A DNA stretch of 34,671 nucleotides from Planctomycetota bacterium (GCA_021800165.1 JAJYZF010000041.1:1-34671), one strand, 5' to 3'; numbered from the stretch's first letter, positions 1 through 9,299 are shown. Numbers and translations are program-made. The notes: a model not told the origin generated them from the sequence alone.

Positions 1-1
1 C

Positions 2-661
2 TTTACGCTCTTCCGGATTGATCGCTCAAGGGGATCGCAGGTTCTTCGGGCGGTGTTGGGGGAAGATTTTCCAGGAACGCTGGGGTGCGACTATTTCTCA
101 GCCTATCGCAAATACAGGAAAGACTGTGACATATCCATGCAGTTCTGCCTGGCACATTTAATCCGGGACGTGAAGTTCCTGGCCACTTTGCCGGAAGCGA
201 CCATCGTCGCCTACGGCCAGCGGTTGCTGGAAGCGTTGCGGCAGCTATTCCACATCCTCCATCAGCGGGAGATGATGGAGCTACCGGTATTCCAGAAAGC
301 CTTGGAGACGGCCCGTGATGATATGCTGACCGTGGGCTTGGACGCTCCGGAACACAAGCCCGCCCAGAACATGGCTGGACGCTTCCGCCAAAACCGGGAA
401 TCCTATTTTCGATTTATCACGACACCGGGCGTTGAGCCAACCAATAATCTTGCCGAGCAGACCATCCGCTTCGTCGTGCTGGATCGCCACGTCACGCAAG
501 GCACTCGCAGCGAGCGGGGACAGCGGTGGTGTGAGCGAATCTGGACCGCCATCGCCACCTGCACCCAGCAACAACGCAGTGTCTTTGAATTCCTTCACCA
601 AACTATCAACAATCACTTCGCGGGAAAACCCACACCCTCGCTTCTTCCCTCAGGCCCGTGA
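2..661 (+). CDS. IS66-family transposase, C-terminal part (5' end outside window)
   Basis: This is the C-terminal catalytic part of a DDE transposase of the IS66 type; the frame is open to the window edge, so the gene is partial. The first ATG/TTG-type start at 53 is internal. Visible family features are the SRGSQVL and GEDFPGTLGCDYFSAY block, which contains the second catalytic Asp, and the FCLAHLIRD helix. The EPTNNLAEQTIRF block contains the catalytic Glu and is followed by the GTRSERGQRWCERIWTAIATC segment. The first Asp lies upstream of the window. The reading frame is intact to its stop, so the visible part is not obviously decayed. IS66 elements normally also carry two small accessory genes upstream of the transposase; these are not visible here. 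Family assignment is firm, but whether the whole element is active cannot be judged. Confidence 0.9.
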   Translation, partial: FTLFRIDRSRGSQVLRAVLGEDFPGTLGCDYFSAYRKYRKDCDISMQFCLAHLIRDVKFLATLPEATIVAYGQRLLEALRQLFHILHQREMMELPVFQKALETARDDMLTVGLDAPEHKPAQNMAGRFRQNRESYFRFITTPGVEPTNNLAEQTIRFVVLDRHVTQGTRSERGQRWCERIWTAIATCTQQQRSVFEFLHQTINNHFAGKPTPSLLPSGP

Positions 662-670
662 ACGGCTACC
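656..670. repeat. Candidate right terminal end of the IS66 element
   Basis: The sequence CCCGTGAACGGCTAC overlaps and directly follows the transposase stop codon. Read from outside inwards it begins GTAGCCGTT, which resembles the GTAA/GTAG-type tips of IS66 terminal inverted repeats as I remember them. The partner left end is outside the window, so neither the inverted repeat nor an 8-bp target duplication can be confirmed. Confidence 0.35.
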
Positions 671-910
671 TCTATTGCAACAGTCTGCCGCAATGTGGGC
701 CGCAACAGGACCAAAGAGATATTTCACCCGATCGGGGCGACGGGCGTGGGTGCCGAACTTTCAACCGGGATATCTCGCGCCGCTCGACGGCCGCAACAAC
801 CGTCGGCAGTCCGGCCAAAGGCCAAGGCGCTTGGGCGGTTGACGAATTCTTGAATTTATCACATCATGAATTTCGGTACAAGCATCGACCAGCAAAGGAA
901 GGAATTCCTG
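671..910. other. Intergenic stretch between IS66 end and the GH36 gene
   Basis: About 240 bp with no ORF showing recognisable protein character. The overlapping short frames here read as low-complexity Arg/Pro/Gly-rich shadows. I see no clear promoter hexamers or terminator. It may contain remnants of whatever the insertion sequence landed in. Confidence 0.4.
895..902 (+). promoter_or_regulatory. Ribosome binding site deciding the GH36 start
   Basis: An AAGGAAGG stretch lies 8 bases before the ATG at 911. The upstream in-frame ATG at 866 has no purine-rich tract in front of it. This favours 911 as the true start. Confidence 0.6.
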
Positions 911-2860
911 ATGACCCACCTCGCTAACGAAGCGCAACCCTCAAGTCCCACTCCGGTGAGCCTGCTGAATGCTGACGCCAGCCTGGGGTGGCGCGGCTTA
1001 TTGCCTCGGGCGGTACTCCTTGGACCGGGACGATGCACCGTCACCGTACAAACTCATGTACTCACGCCCGATTATGCGGTGATCCAGGCGATGGTGCATA
1101 ATCCCGGCCAACAAACTCTTCATCTGCACCGCATCCGCTGGGGCATGCCGTCGGACGTTACCACCGATGCCGGTCTGAAATTTTCCAAGACCTGGAATCC
1201 ATTCTATTTTTCCACCGAAAATTTTCGCGGTGATTACTACGGCCCCGGCACGATTCGCGGAGATTCTTATTTTAATGCTATGCCCAGTGTCACTACCGAA
1301 CTCGGCTGGTCGGAAGATCATGTCTTTCCGGGGTTATTTATAGGCTCAGTGGACCGTGATTGTGGGCTGTTCTGCGCGGCTCTAACGGCCCAATGTTTTC
1401 ATCTTATTTTTCGCTTGCGCGGTCATAACGACGCTGGCGACTTCTTTTTTGAAATCGATGAACTGCCGACCGGCATTGATGCCATTCCAATCGCTCCGGG
1501 TGCCACCATCCCCGGCGAACGGCTATTTTTACAGCTCTGCCGCACCGGCAACCCCCAACATGTAACGGACCAATACTACGACCTGCTGCGCCACGACGGA
1601 GTCTTCCATCGGCGAAAAGATAATCCATTGGTCCAGCAACGCATCTGGTGCAGTTGGAACTATGATTTTTTTGAGCGCGCCACCCACGCCGATGTGATCA
1701 AGCAACTGCCCATCCTCACCCGCCATTTCCCTTCCGTTCGCTTTGTGCAAATTGATGATGGTTACCAACGCAAATATTCCCATGGGAAGCGTGGCTTTAC
1801 CGACATTATCTATAATGGCGAACCCCCCTTTGATCGAGAAAAATTCCCCGGCGGACCTACCGCCCTGACTGCCGCCATCAAGGACGCTGGCTTGCGCCCG
1901 GCCATCTGGGTGGGCCTTTGGGCCGCTCTGGAATCCCCGATGATTCACGATCACCCGGATTGGATACTCTCTGACGATACCGGTCATCCGGTCCAATTCG
2001 CAACGCCCACGTCCTTCTACGGCGGCATCGGGGTTCTGGATCCATCTATTCCCGCAGTACGCGAATATCTCGATAAACTGTGCCGCACCATCTTTTGCGA
2101 CTGGGGATTCGAGGGCGTTAAACTTGATTTTTCCAGCTTTGCCTTTGAGGGCAAGCGGGTGCGGTTTAAATATCCCGGCCAAACCGCCCTGCACTGGCGG
2201 CATTGGCTGGTGCAAACCTTTCGGAAATATCTGCCCGCCGATGGTTTTTTTGGTTGGTGCGTTGTGTGTGGCACCGGCGATCCGCTGTTGGCGGCGGATG
2301 GGGCGGATTATTTCCGTTGCTCCGAAGACATCGGCCATGGCGATTGGGCTTTGGTCAAACGTATCGCCGCATGGTGCGCCAATACCAATATGCTCATGCC
2401 GCAGCGACCGATTCTTCCCAATATGGATTCGATTGGTGTAAGTAAAAATTGGAATCCCACCCAATGGCAAACCTGGCTCAACTTGGCTGGAATTACCGGT
2501 GCCGCGTTGGAACTCGGCGGAGATTTGACCAAGGTGGATCCGGCCGCGCTAACCCGCCTAAATGCAGCCTTGGAACTCTCCGATCCGACACGACGCGTCT
2601 GGTGCGCCGACCTTCCTGTGGGACGCGTTGCCGAGCCTCCATCCCTATGGGTTGCCCAGGGTGACCGCGAAACCATTCTGGGCCTTTTCAATTGGAGTGA
2701 CGGGCCACGCCGATTGCATGTGCCGGCCACTTTGCTCCAACAACTTGCCGCTGATAAATCCTCGCCCCACGACGCTTGGAACCGCCAACGGGCCATTTGG
2801 CCCCGGTCCGATTCGCCGCTGGAGCTGGAACCCCATCAATCGCGACTGTTTCGCTTTTAA
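911..2860 (+). CDS. GH36-type alpha-galactosidase-like glycoside hydrolase
   Basis: About 649 residues, a retaining glycosidase of clan GH-D, most like family GH36 alpha-galactosidases and related raffinose-family or melibiose-cleaving enzymes. An N-terminal beta-sandwich region (about 1-240) precedes a (beta/alpha)8 barrel with the substrate-binding block RFVQIDDGYQ. The likely nucleophile is Asp406 in VKLDFSSF and the likely acid/base is Asp473 in FRCSEDIGHGDW. These correspond to the KIDF and RIGPD-type blocks of GH36. A small C-terminal beta domain closes the protein. No signal peptide is apparent, so a cytoplasmic enzyme acting on imported oligosaccharide is likely. An in-frame ATG 15 codons upstream (866) lacks an SD, hence 911. 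The preferred sugar cannot be read from sequence; other alpha-galactoside substrates are possible. Confidence 0.82.
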   Translation: MTHLANEAQPSSPTPVSLLNADASLGWRGLLPRAVLLGPGRCTVTVQTHVLTPDYAVIQAMVHNPGQQTLHLHRIRWGMPSDVTTDAGLKFSKTWNPFYFSTENFRGDYYGPGTIRGDSYFNAMPSVTTELGWSEDHVFPGLFIGSVDRDCGLFCAALTAQCFHLIFRLRGHNDAGDFFFEIDELPTGIDAIPIAPGATIPGERLFLQLCRTGNPQHVTDQYYDLLRHDGVFHRRKDNPLVQQRIWCSWNYDFFERATHADVIKQLPILTRHFPSVRFVQIDDGYQRKYSHGKRGFTDIIYNGEPPFDREKFPGGPTALTAAIKDAGLRPAIWVGLWAALESPMIHDHPDWILSDDTGHPVQFATPTSFYGGIGVLDPSIPAVREYLDKLCRTIFCDWGFEGVKLDFSSFAFEGKRVRFKYPGQTALHWRHWLVQTFRKYLPADGFFGWCVVCGTGDPLLAADGADYFRCSEDIGHGDWALVKRIAAWCANTNMLMPQRPILPNMDSIGVSKNWNPTQWQTWLNLAGITGAALELGGDLTKVDPAALTRLNAALELSDPTRRVWCADLPVGRVAEPPSLWVAQGDRETILGLFNWSDGPRRLHVPATLLQQLAADKSSPHDAWNRQRAIWPRSDSPLELEPHQSRLFRF

Positions 2861-2933
2861 ACCAACGAACCTCCCTCTGGACCGCCTGCCATCCGTGCGT
2901 TAAGATTGATGTTTTGCGTTCCCGGGCGATTGC

Positions 2934-3602
2934 ATGCTCTCTTGGATAAATTTAGTTCCGCTGCTCACAAGCCTGCTAAAGCAGTTTACCTACTTCGGGT
3001 TGGCGGCGATTTTGGTGGCCGGCGGTATGGGGCTGCCCATACCTGAAGACGTGCCACTCATGTTTTCCGGCTATCTAAGTAGTCCCAAGTATAGCCCCCT
3101 GCCACAACATACCTCCGTTCTTTTCATGATTACCGCGGGGATGCTGGGCGTAATCTGCGGCGACAGTATTCTCTGGTATGTCGGCCGTTACGGACTAGAT
3201 GCCAATAATTTCCTCTCCCGCCATGTTCGCAAGGCCCTGGGTTCCAAACGCCGTCTTATTCTGGAAAAGCATTTTCACAAGCATGGCAATCTAACCTTAT
3301 TTGTGGGTCGATTCATTCCGGGAATACGCGCCCTGGTTTTTGCGCTCTGTGGTGTTTCCAAGATGCGCTATCTGCGTTTTGTGATTGTTGATGGTCTGGC
3401 AGCACTCGTAAGCGTGCCAACCTTTATTTTCATCGGCTATCATTTTGCGGCGCAATTTCATAGGGTCATCTTGGAGGTCGCGCGGATCAAACACATTGTC
3501 GTGCTCGCGGGTATTGCGGCACTTATCGTCGCGGCAGTCACCTATCTTATTCACCGCCGCATTCAAGCCCGCGCCGCGAAAATCGAGAAACCACTGCCTT
3601 AA
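2934..3602 (+). CDS. DedA-family integral membrane protein
   Basis: A 222-residue DedA/SNARE-associated (VTT) domain protein of usual family length. DedA proteins are inner-membrane proteins now linked to undecaprenyl-phosphate or phospholipid flipping and to membrane homeostasis. Diagnostic parts are an N-terminal membrane helix (about 15-35) running into GLPIPEDVPLMFSGYL with its acidic residues, GDSILWYVGRYG, and the F-GRFIPGIRALVFALCG re-entrant motif at about 120-140. Further helices lie at 150-175 and 185-210, with a basic C-terminal tail. No good SD precedes the ATG, which follows the GH36 stop by 73 bp, so the start is the least certain part. Proximity to PAP2 and ArnT-like genes fits a lipid-carrier theme, but that is inference. 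Confidence 0.88.
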   Translation: MLSWINLVPLLTSLLKQFTYFGLAAILVAGGMGLPIPEDVPLMFSGYLSSPKYSPLPQHTSVLFMITAGMLGVICGDSILWYVGRYGLDANNFLSRHVRKALGSKRRLILEKHFHKHGNLTLFVGRFIPGIRALVFALCGVSKMRYLRFVIVDGLAALVSVPTFIFIGYHFAAQFHRVILEVARIKHIVVLAGIAALIVAAVTYLIHRRIQARAAKIEKPLP

Positions 3603-3782
3603 ACCACGGTCCCGAAATCCTTCAGTGTGAGAATACACATAGTCATCACCACCCGCCGTGGCCTATTTTGCACTACGTGCACCATGCCGGTGACCCAGAT
3701 ATCGCATGGGATGGGCCTTAATAAGCATACGCAAAGTATGGCACCGCGGCTCTACCTCCGCCATCCGGCATGAAGCAGTCCA
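3603..3782. other. Convergent intergenic region with two small hairpins
   Basis: 180 bp between the ends of the DedA gene (plus) and the GH2 gene (minus). It holds two short perfect inverted repeats: TGCAC-TAC-GTGCA at 3669-3681 and CATAC-GCAAA-GTATG at 3726-3740. Neither is followed by a T-run on either strand, so they are not convincing intrinsic terminators, although their position between convergent genes is where one would expect them. Confidence 0.35.
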
Positions 3783-6302
3783 TCAACCGCCGGAGTTATC
3801 TTGACGTTCCCGCACAAGGTCGTTGCCGATATGCAATACCCGCGGCTTCCCAAGCTGCGATGACCAGGATAATACTGTAGGAACACCGGAGAAAACATCA
3901 AAAAAATTGTCCGGCCAGGGCTTCTCACCATCTAAATCCAGGCATACACGCCAGACAAAGCTGCGGCTGCTGAAAATGGCCTGTCCCTGGCGCAGGCTAA
4001 CCTGAAGCCGGGCCCGCGGCCAGTCCATATCCTTAAAAGGAGCCAGCAGCAACCGGTCGCGGGCCATTTCGCGGCCCGTTTCATCACAAAGCAGAGCAAA
4101 TCCGACGTGGCTGGTCCGGCCGAGCTTATCCCACTGGCGGGCGCTAAACTCCGCCAGCACGCTGCTGGCGTTGGATGGTAGCGTGACGCTCTGCGTGCGA
4201 TCCAGCGGATAGCCGCCCGCCAGCGCCAGCAGACCATAACGCAGGCTGCCGCGACAAGTCGGCCCATCGTTGACCCCGTAAATTTTTACGGTCTCGCCCT
4301 GGCGAACCACCACCACAATACATTTGGCCATAGCCCGCCGCACCGGCCAGAAGGCTGGCGTACGCCGCAGGTAGTAATCTACAATAGTCCAACTACGTGT
4401 CACGGGCCAGCAATCGTTGTACATCCAAAAAATGGCCGCGGCCGAGTCAAACATGCGTCGCCTGAAATTGCGGATGTATTCGCCCAGACCTTCGCCCTGC
4501 ACCAGGCCACCCCAGTAGACATAATCTTCCAAGGTCATCTTTTTGAGTGACTTTCCCAGCCAATGCTGGAGCATCACATCGGGATAGGGCTGCCCGTCAC
4601 CCCAGGACGCAATGCCGTTGTCATGAAGTTCCCAGGCGAATGATCCTGGTCGCCGCGTCCCGGCTTCGACGCAGGCCCTCACAGTGGGCAGCGCCGCCGG
4701 ACCGAGAATGCCGCCTTCGTTGGGAAAACGGCACACCATGGTCCGGTAGCCGTAAAAGTCGTTGTTCTGAAAACCGATCGACCACGGATGCTGATCGCCT
4801 GTGGTATCGGACGTAGGCGAAGCTCCGGCCGGTGAAAATGGAGAACTCGGTTGATAATAGCGTCCGGGGTCTTCGGCTTGCAACAGTCGCGGCAATACCA
4901 GGTGAAATAGAGCATAATCCGGAAAAGCCTGGCCATGCTCATAGCCCCATTCCCAGGCGCCCTGTTCCATCTCGTTGTTGCCGCACCAGGCAATCAGGCT
5001 GGGATGATGGGCCAACCGTCGAACCTGATAGGTGGCTTCTCTTTTGACATCCGCCAGGAATTTCTCATCGGTGGCCGGATATTTGGCGCACGCGAAGATA
5101 AATTCCTGCCAGACTAAAATACCCCGCGCATCGCACAGATCATAAAAATAGTCATTTTCATAAATGCCGCCGCCCCACACCCTGAGAAAATTAAAGTTGG
5201 CCTCCAGCGCCCGGTCCACGAGGGCCTCATAGCGCCGTGCGTCGATACGTGCCGGAATCACATCCGCCGGCACAAAGTTGCCGCCCTTACAGAAAATCGG
5301 CTTGCCATTGATCTCAACGATGAAATAGGTGCCGGCCGCCGGGTGTTTTTCCTGATTGACGCGTACATGTCGAAAGCCGATACGGCGGGTGGTTCTGCCG
5401 ATACTTCTCCCTTCGACCTCCAGATTCGCGGTAACGGTGTACCTTGGCTGGTTGCCGTGGCCCACCGGCCACCACAAGCTAGGCGATACGACCACCACGT
5501 CGGTCTGGAGCCGGTTGGCACCCCGGCCAATTTGCACCGATGCGCGCGTCCGCTGCCTGGTTTCATGCACGTACAGGCTCAGCTCGCCGCTAAGGGGTTT
5601 CTCCCGCAGGCCCGTCACCGATACTACAGCCGTAATAGTGCCCGTCTGCAGATCCACCGATAGATCGCCGCGCAAAGCGAACTGCTCCACCCGCGCTGCC
5701 CGCACGATTTCCAATCGAACCGGACCATGAATCCCGACATTGAGCAGCCGCGGCGACCAATCCCAGCCATGAGAAAACTGTGGCTTGCGCAGCCAGGGCC
5801 GCTTGGTCAATTGATTGTCAATAGAGATGCTCAGGCCATTGGCACAGCGATCTTTGGCATGAAACAGGCCGCTCTCGATAGCAACGATTAAAATGTTCTC
5901 CCCCGCCACCAGGTGCTCGGTGACATCCACCTGGCAGGGATAAAATGCGTTTTCATGCTGGGCCACTGCATGGCCATTGAGATAAATGCTGGCCGCCAGG
6001 TCCAGCCCTTCCAACACCAGCCAGGCACGTTCATCGGCGGCCAATTTCGGCACCTTGAAAGTGCGGCGGTAGTGCCACAACGTTTCCTCCACCCACCGCG
6101 CCGCCAGAACATTAAGCCCCAGCGTCGGTTCGCTTAGCACGCCCGCCTTGCATAAGTCCAGATGCACGGCACCAGGAACCACGGCATCCCAGGCCCGACT
6201 CAAGTCCGCATCCGGACGCAGCAGCCGCGGCAGCCGATCGCCGCGCTGTCCATCATCCCAGCGCAATTTCCAGGTTCCGTTTAAGTCAATAATTTTTGCC
6301 AT
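3783..6302 (-). CDS. GH2 beta-mannosidase
   Basis: 839 residues, a full-length family 2 glycoside hydrolase of the beta-mannosidase subgroup (EC 3.2.1.25). It removes terminal beta-mannose from manno-oligosaccharides or N-glycan-like substrates. Order of domains: a jelly-roll sugar-binding domain (about 1-200), an immunoglobulin-like domain (200-300), the TIM barrel (300-640) and C-terminal beta domains. The barrel shows NFLRVWGGGIYENDYFY and WQEFIFACAKYP. The acid/base is Glu444 in WCGNNEMEQG and the likely nucleophile is Glu529 in RFPNEGGILG. The W-GGG-YE and WCGNNE signatures separate it from beta-galactosidase/glucuronidase relatives. No signal peptide is seen (it begins MAKIIDLNGTWKL), so it is probably cytoplasmic. 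It lies 70 bp downstream of the PAP2 gene on the same strand and may be co-transcribed with it. Confidence 0.92.
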   Translation of the reverse strand: MAKIIDLNGTWKLRWDDGQRGDRLPRLLRPDADLSRAWDAVVPGAVHLDLCKAGVLSEPTLGLNVLAARWVEETLWHYRRTFKVPKLAADERAWLVLEGLDLAASIYLNGHAVAQHENAFYPCQVDVTEHLVAGENILIVAIESGLFHAKDRCANGLSISIDNQLTKRPWLRKPQFSHGWDWSPRLLNVGIHGPVRLEIVRAARVEQFALRGDLSVDLQTGTITAVVSVTGLREKPLSGELSLYVHETRQRTRASVQIGRGANRLQTDVVVVSPSLWWPVGHGNQPRYTVTANLEVEGRSIGRTTRRIGFRHVRVNQEKHPAAGTYFIVEINGKPIFCKGGNFVPADVIPARIDARRYEALVDRALEANFNFLRVWGGGIYENDYFYDLCDARGILVWQEFIFACAKYPATDEKFLADVKREATYQVRRLAHHPSLIAWCGNNEMEQGAWEWGYEHGQAFPDYALFHLVLPRLLQAEDPGRYYQPSSPFSPAGASPTSDTTGDQHPWSIGFQNNDFYGYRTMVCRFPNEGGILGPAALPTVRACVEAGTRRPGSFAWELHDNGIASWGDGQPYPDVMLQHWLGKSLKKMTLEDYVYWGGLVQGEGLGEYIRNFRRRMFDSAAAIFWMYNDCWPVTRSWTIVDYYLRRTPAFWPVRRAMAKCIVVVVRQGETVKIYGVNDGPTCRGSLRYGLLALAGGYPLDRTQSVTLPSNASSVLAEFSARQWDKLGRTSHVGFALLCDETGREMARDRLLLAPFKDMDWPRARLQVSLRQGQAIFSSRSFVWRVCLDLDGEKPWPDNFFDVFSGVPTVLSWSSQLGKPRVLHIGNDLVRERQDNSGG

Positions 6303-6372
6303 AACGACTTAGACCTTGTCTATCTTGGTACCGCATCCCGTACACGGCGGCCAACAACCTTCCGCCGAAGGC

Positions 6373-7119
6373 CTATCTTGCCGCTTCCGTCGGTACATCA
6401 ACGTTGGCGGTCAGATACCATTTTTGCCATTCCAGCGGTAAGGCATGGATAACCTTACCCGGCACGCCGTAATACAACACACTGCGTACAATGACTACCG
6501 CCAAGATCATGCCGGCAATGGTATCGGACGGAAAGTGGGCGTGTTCCAAAACCCGTTGAAACGCCACGTCCAGAGCCAAGGCGTAAAAGAGTGCCCGGCC
6601 CCGCGGATAAAACCAGCTCAGCCCCGCGCTTAAAGCAAAGGAACCGGTGGTATGCGCACTGGGAAAAGATTGGTACTTGGCGTTGCCAAAGCCATACGCA
6701 GGCCCCATGAAAGACCAGTCTCCATTGTGGTAGGCCCAAGGTCGGGTGCGACCAAACATTCCCTTGAGCAGATAACAAACCAGCACTGTCGCCAGACAAC
6801 CCAGGGCAATCGCCAAGGCCTTCTTTCGGCCCTCTTTATCCAACATGCCCACTGCCAGAATCACGAGAATCGAACAGGTCCATTGGCCGTATTGGCCCAG
6901 CATGGTCATTTCCAGCTTGATATCTGATTTCAAGTGCAAATGCGTATGGAACGCCCATACCGCCGCCCGATGATCGATCAAAAAACTCAGCGCGAAAATA
7001 ACCAAGGCTACCGACAACTTCAGCCAGCGCGGCCAGGCGGAATCAAAGTGAATGGGCGCTCCTTGATACCAGAGCGGTGGGCGCGTCTGCTCTACATCAT
7101 TGCTCATAGCCCTTTTCAT
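6373..7119 (-). CDS. PAP2-family phosphatase (undecaprenyl-diphosphatase or lipid phosphatase)
   Basis: About 248 residues, a membrane type-2 phosphatidic acid phosphatase. Members dephosphorylate lipid phosphates or undecaprenyl diphosphate at the outer face of the inner membrane. All three catalytic motifs are present: K-x6-RP in KGMFGRTRP, PSAH (the PSGH motif) in SFPSAHTTGSF, and R-x5-H-x3-D in RVLEHAHFPSD. There are about five or six hydrophobic helices. The ATG at 7119 is preferred over 7167: it has a GGAG six bases upstream, and a strong sigma-70-type promoter (7172-7201) would start transcription at about 7165, leaving the longer start without a leader. It is divergent from an ArnT-like glycosyltransferase, which fits lipid-carrier recycling. 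The substrate is not determinable. Confidence 0.88.
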   Translation of the reverse strand: MKRAMSNDVEQTRPPLWYQGAPIHFDSAWPRWLKLSVALVIFALSFLIDHRAAVWAFHTHLHLKSDIKLEMTMLGQYGQWTCSILVILAVGMLDKEGRKKALAIALGCLATVLVCYLLKGMFGRTRPWAYHNGDWSFMGPAYGFGNAKYQSFPSAHTTGSFALSAGLSWFYPRGRALFYALALDVAFQRVLEHAHFPSDTIAGMILAVVIVRSVLYYGVPGKVIHALPLEWQKWYLTANVDVPTEAAR

Positions 7120-7171
7120 GTTGATCTCCAAAGTGCAAGCGCCTTTACACTGGCTCTCGATGCCCAAAACT

Positions 7172-7201
7172 CTTATAGTTGACCAACATCCAATGTGTCA
7201 A
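7172..7201 (-). promoter_or_regulatory. Sigma-70-type promoter for the PAP2 gene
   Basis: On the minus strand a perfect TTGACA (7196-7201) is followed after 18 bases by TATAAG (7172-7177, five of six matches to TATAAT). The predicted transcript starts at about 7165 with a leader of about 46 nt to the ATG at 7119. The plus strand also has a TTGAC at 7179-7183, but I see no matching -10 box at proper spacing for the divergent glycosyltransferase gene. Confidence 0.6.
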
Positions 7202-7227
7202 GGCTAGGTAAAGGTGGAAAATAACGG

Positions 7228-9156
7228 ATGCTTGAACCCAAAATAAAAGATGCCCGTCAATGGTGGAGCTGGGAGGATGTGCTGCTGATTATTTTTTTCG
7301 GAGCCGCCCTTTTTCTCCCCGGCCTGCATCACATTCCCCTTTTCGATCGCGATGAGCCGCGCTTTGCCGAGGCGGCCCGCGAAATGCTGCGTTCCGGCAA
7401 TTTCATTGTTCCGCGCTTTGATGGGGTGCTGCGACCCGATAAACCCCCCGTCATTTATTGGCTGATGGATTTTTCCTACCGCATCTTCGGCGTCAACGGC
7501 ATGGCCGCGCGCCTGCCCAGTGCGCTCTTCGCCATGCTGACGCTTCTGGTTACGTATTGGATGGCCGGCGAGCGCTTTGGCCGAATTACCGGTCTCTTGT
7601 CGTCCCTCATATTGGGTACGGCGGTGTTGTTTGTGGCTGAATCACGGCTGGCGACGGCGGACTCTGTGCTGATCTTTTTTACCACCTTGGCAATGCTGGT
7701 GGCATGGCGGGCTTGGGATTATTCCCGTATCAGCGCCGGCCACGTCGCTGGGGTACACCTGCGCATTGCCACCATTCGCCCTCTGACCGCAGGCGAGTTT
7801 TTAAATCAATCTCAACCCGTGCCCGCCCGACCGGTATCGTTGATGATGGCCCTGGTTTTTTGGGTCAGCATGGGCTTGGGGGTACTGACCAAGGGCGTTA
7901 CGCCCATTTTTGTCCTGGCCACCATGACGACGCTTTCCATCGCGAAAGGTGGCCTTGGCAAGGCCTGGCAACACTGGAAACTTCTGCCTCTTCCCGCAAA
8001 AATCGTGGAGTTTCCGCATCTGATCCTAAGTGCGCTGCGGCGGGCGAACTGGCGACTCTGGCAGCCCCTTCGCCCCATTTGGGGCATTCCCCTGATGCTG
8101 CTGGTGATTGGGCCTTGGTTCGTGGCTGCCTGGATTCAAACCAATGGGCTTTTGATCCAAAGGATGCTCCTGCAAAACGTGGTGCAGCGAACCACTTCCG
8201 GTCTGCAAAGCCATGGCTTTCCGCCGGGCTTTTATCTGCTGGTCATCTGGGCCACATTCTGGCCGTGGAGCGTGCTGTTGATTCCGGCTGCTTATCATGT
8301 GGTGCGGCGGGTGCGGCGGCGCGGACCTATCGCCATCGATCCGGGACCTTATGAATTCCTGCTGGCTTGGGTGGTGCCGTCCTGGATTATTTTCGAATTG
8401 ATTGTCACAAAAATGGTACAGTATGTCCTCCCGTTATATATACCACTGGCTATCCTCTGTGCCGATATGCTGGTACAAAGCTGGCACCGGACGACCGACG
8501 TGCTGGCGGCCAAATGGTTTGCCACCGCCCGTTGGATCTGGATGACAATCTGGCTGGTATTGGCCGGCTTGACGATTTTTGCAATGCACTATCTCCAGCC
8601 CGCTGATCAACACAATATTTTTCGCTGGAGTATTCTTCTGGCCGCATCCTTTGCTGCCGTCGGCGTGGCCGGCGCAGTGAGTTGGAACCGCCCCGCCTGG
8701 CCGTACGTTACCGCCTTCTCGTTTATGATCAGCATTATTCTGCTGATGACCACGGTGTTGCCCGGCATTAAGGCCCTGCAAATAAGTCGCCAGGCCGGCC
8801 ATTTCATGGCCCACTTTGAAAGGCATGGGTACAAACTTGCCGCCGCCGGTTATATTGAACCATCGCTGGTGTTCTACAGTGGTGGCAAAATTGAACTTTG
8901 CTCCGGGGCCAGGCAATTATGCCAAGTGGTGAAATTCTCATCTCAGGGTCGGACCCCACCAGTCCGCGCCACCAAATATTGCGTCCTGGTGGACCGCCGA
9001 ATTCTTAAAAAACTGCAGGCTCGACATGTGCAATTTTGGATTCAAAGCCAATACCGCGGCATCAAGGTGGCCAAGGGACGCTATACACGCCTGGCGGTTT
9101 TGACCAATGTCGCACCAGCCCTGTCCGGCACCGTTGGATCCACTACGAAAAAATAA
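7228..9156 (+). CDS. ArnT/PMT-like membrane glycosyltransferase
   Basis: 642 residues, a GT-C fold polytopic glycosyltransferase related to ArnT (GT83) and protein O-mannosyltransferases. These transfer a sugar from an undecaprenyl-phosphate carrier to lipid A or another acceptor on the periplasmic side. After the first membrane helix the protein shows the catalytic loop FDRDEPRFAEAAREM, with the acidic DxDE-type residues, and then RPDKPPVIYWL, a very typical family block. About ten to twelve hydrophobic helices fill residues 15-500, followed by a soluble C-terminal domain of about 130 residues. The ATG at 7228 has an AAAGGTGG tract 10 bases upstream. The pairing with the divergent PAP2 phosphatase matches carrier-lipid metabolism. 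The acceptor and sugar are unknown, so I avoid the name arnT. Confidence 0.85.
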   Translation: MLEPKIKDARQWWSWEDVLLIIFFGAALFLPGLHHIPLFDRDEPRFAEAAREMLRSGNFIVPRFDGVLRPDKPPVIYWLMDFSYRIFGVNGMAARLPSALFAMLTLLVTYWMAGERFGRITGLLSSLILGTAVLFVAESRLATADSVLIFFTTLAMLVAWRAWDYSRISAGHVAGVHLRIATIRPLTAGEFLNQSQPVPARPVSLMMALVFWVSMGLGVLTKGVTPIFVLATMTTLSIAKGGLGKAWQHWKLLPLPAKIVEFPHLILSALRRANWRLWQPLRPIWGIPLMLLVIGPWFVAAWIQTNGLLIQRMLLQNVVQRTTSGLQSHGFPPGFYLLVIWATFWPWSVLLIPAAYHVVRRVRRRGPIAIDPGPYEFLLAWVVPSWIIFELIVTKMVQYVLPLYIPLAILCADMLVQSWHRTTDVLAAKWFATARWIWMTIWLVLAGLTIFAMHYLQPADQHNIFRWSILLAASFAAVGVAGAVSWNRPAWPYVTAFSFMISIILLMTTVLPGIKALQISRQAGHFMAHFERHGYKLAAAGYIEPSLVFYSGGKIELCSGARQLCQVVKFSSQGRTPPVRATKYCVLVDRRILKKLQARHVQFWIQSQYRGIKVAKGRYTRLAVLTNVAPALSGTVGSTTKK

Positions 9157-9169
9157 GTTCAGGCCCATG

Positions 9170-9219
9170 CTGCCAAGGTGGCAGGAGGACACAACAACAG
9201 CTTGCCGAAAACGGCTTTT
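9170..9219 (+). terminator. Possible terminator downstream of the glycosyltransferase
   Basis: Two small stems follow the stop codon. CTGCCA-AGG-TGGCAG at 9170-9184 has no T-run after it. GCCG-AAAA-CGGC followed by TTTT at 9204-9219 has only a four-pair stem. Together they may end the upstream transcript, but each alone is weak. Confidence 0.35.
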
Positions 9220-9299
9220 AGACGACCTACATAAGCCGACATATTAAATTTATCCAACGATATAAGCATTATTTTCCAATAGAGTTATGGCAAAAAAAT

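Noticed and set aside
1529..2470. A 313-codon minus-strand frame opposite the GH36 gene
   Set aside because: It is a shadow of the GH36 coding sequence; its translation lacks domain character and no ribosome site is seen.
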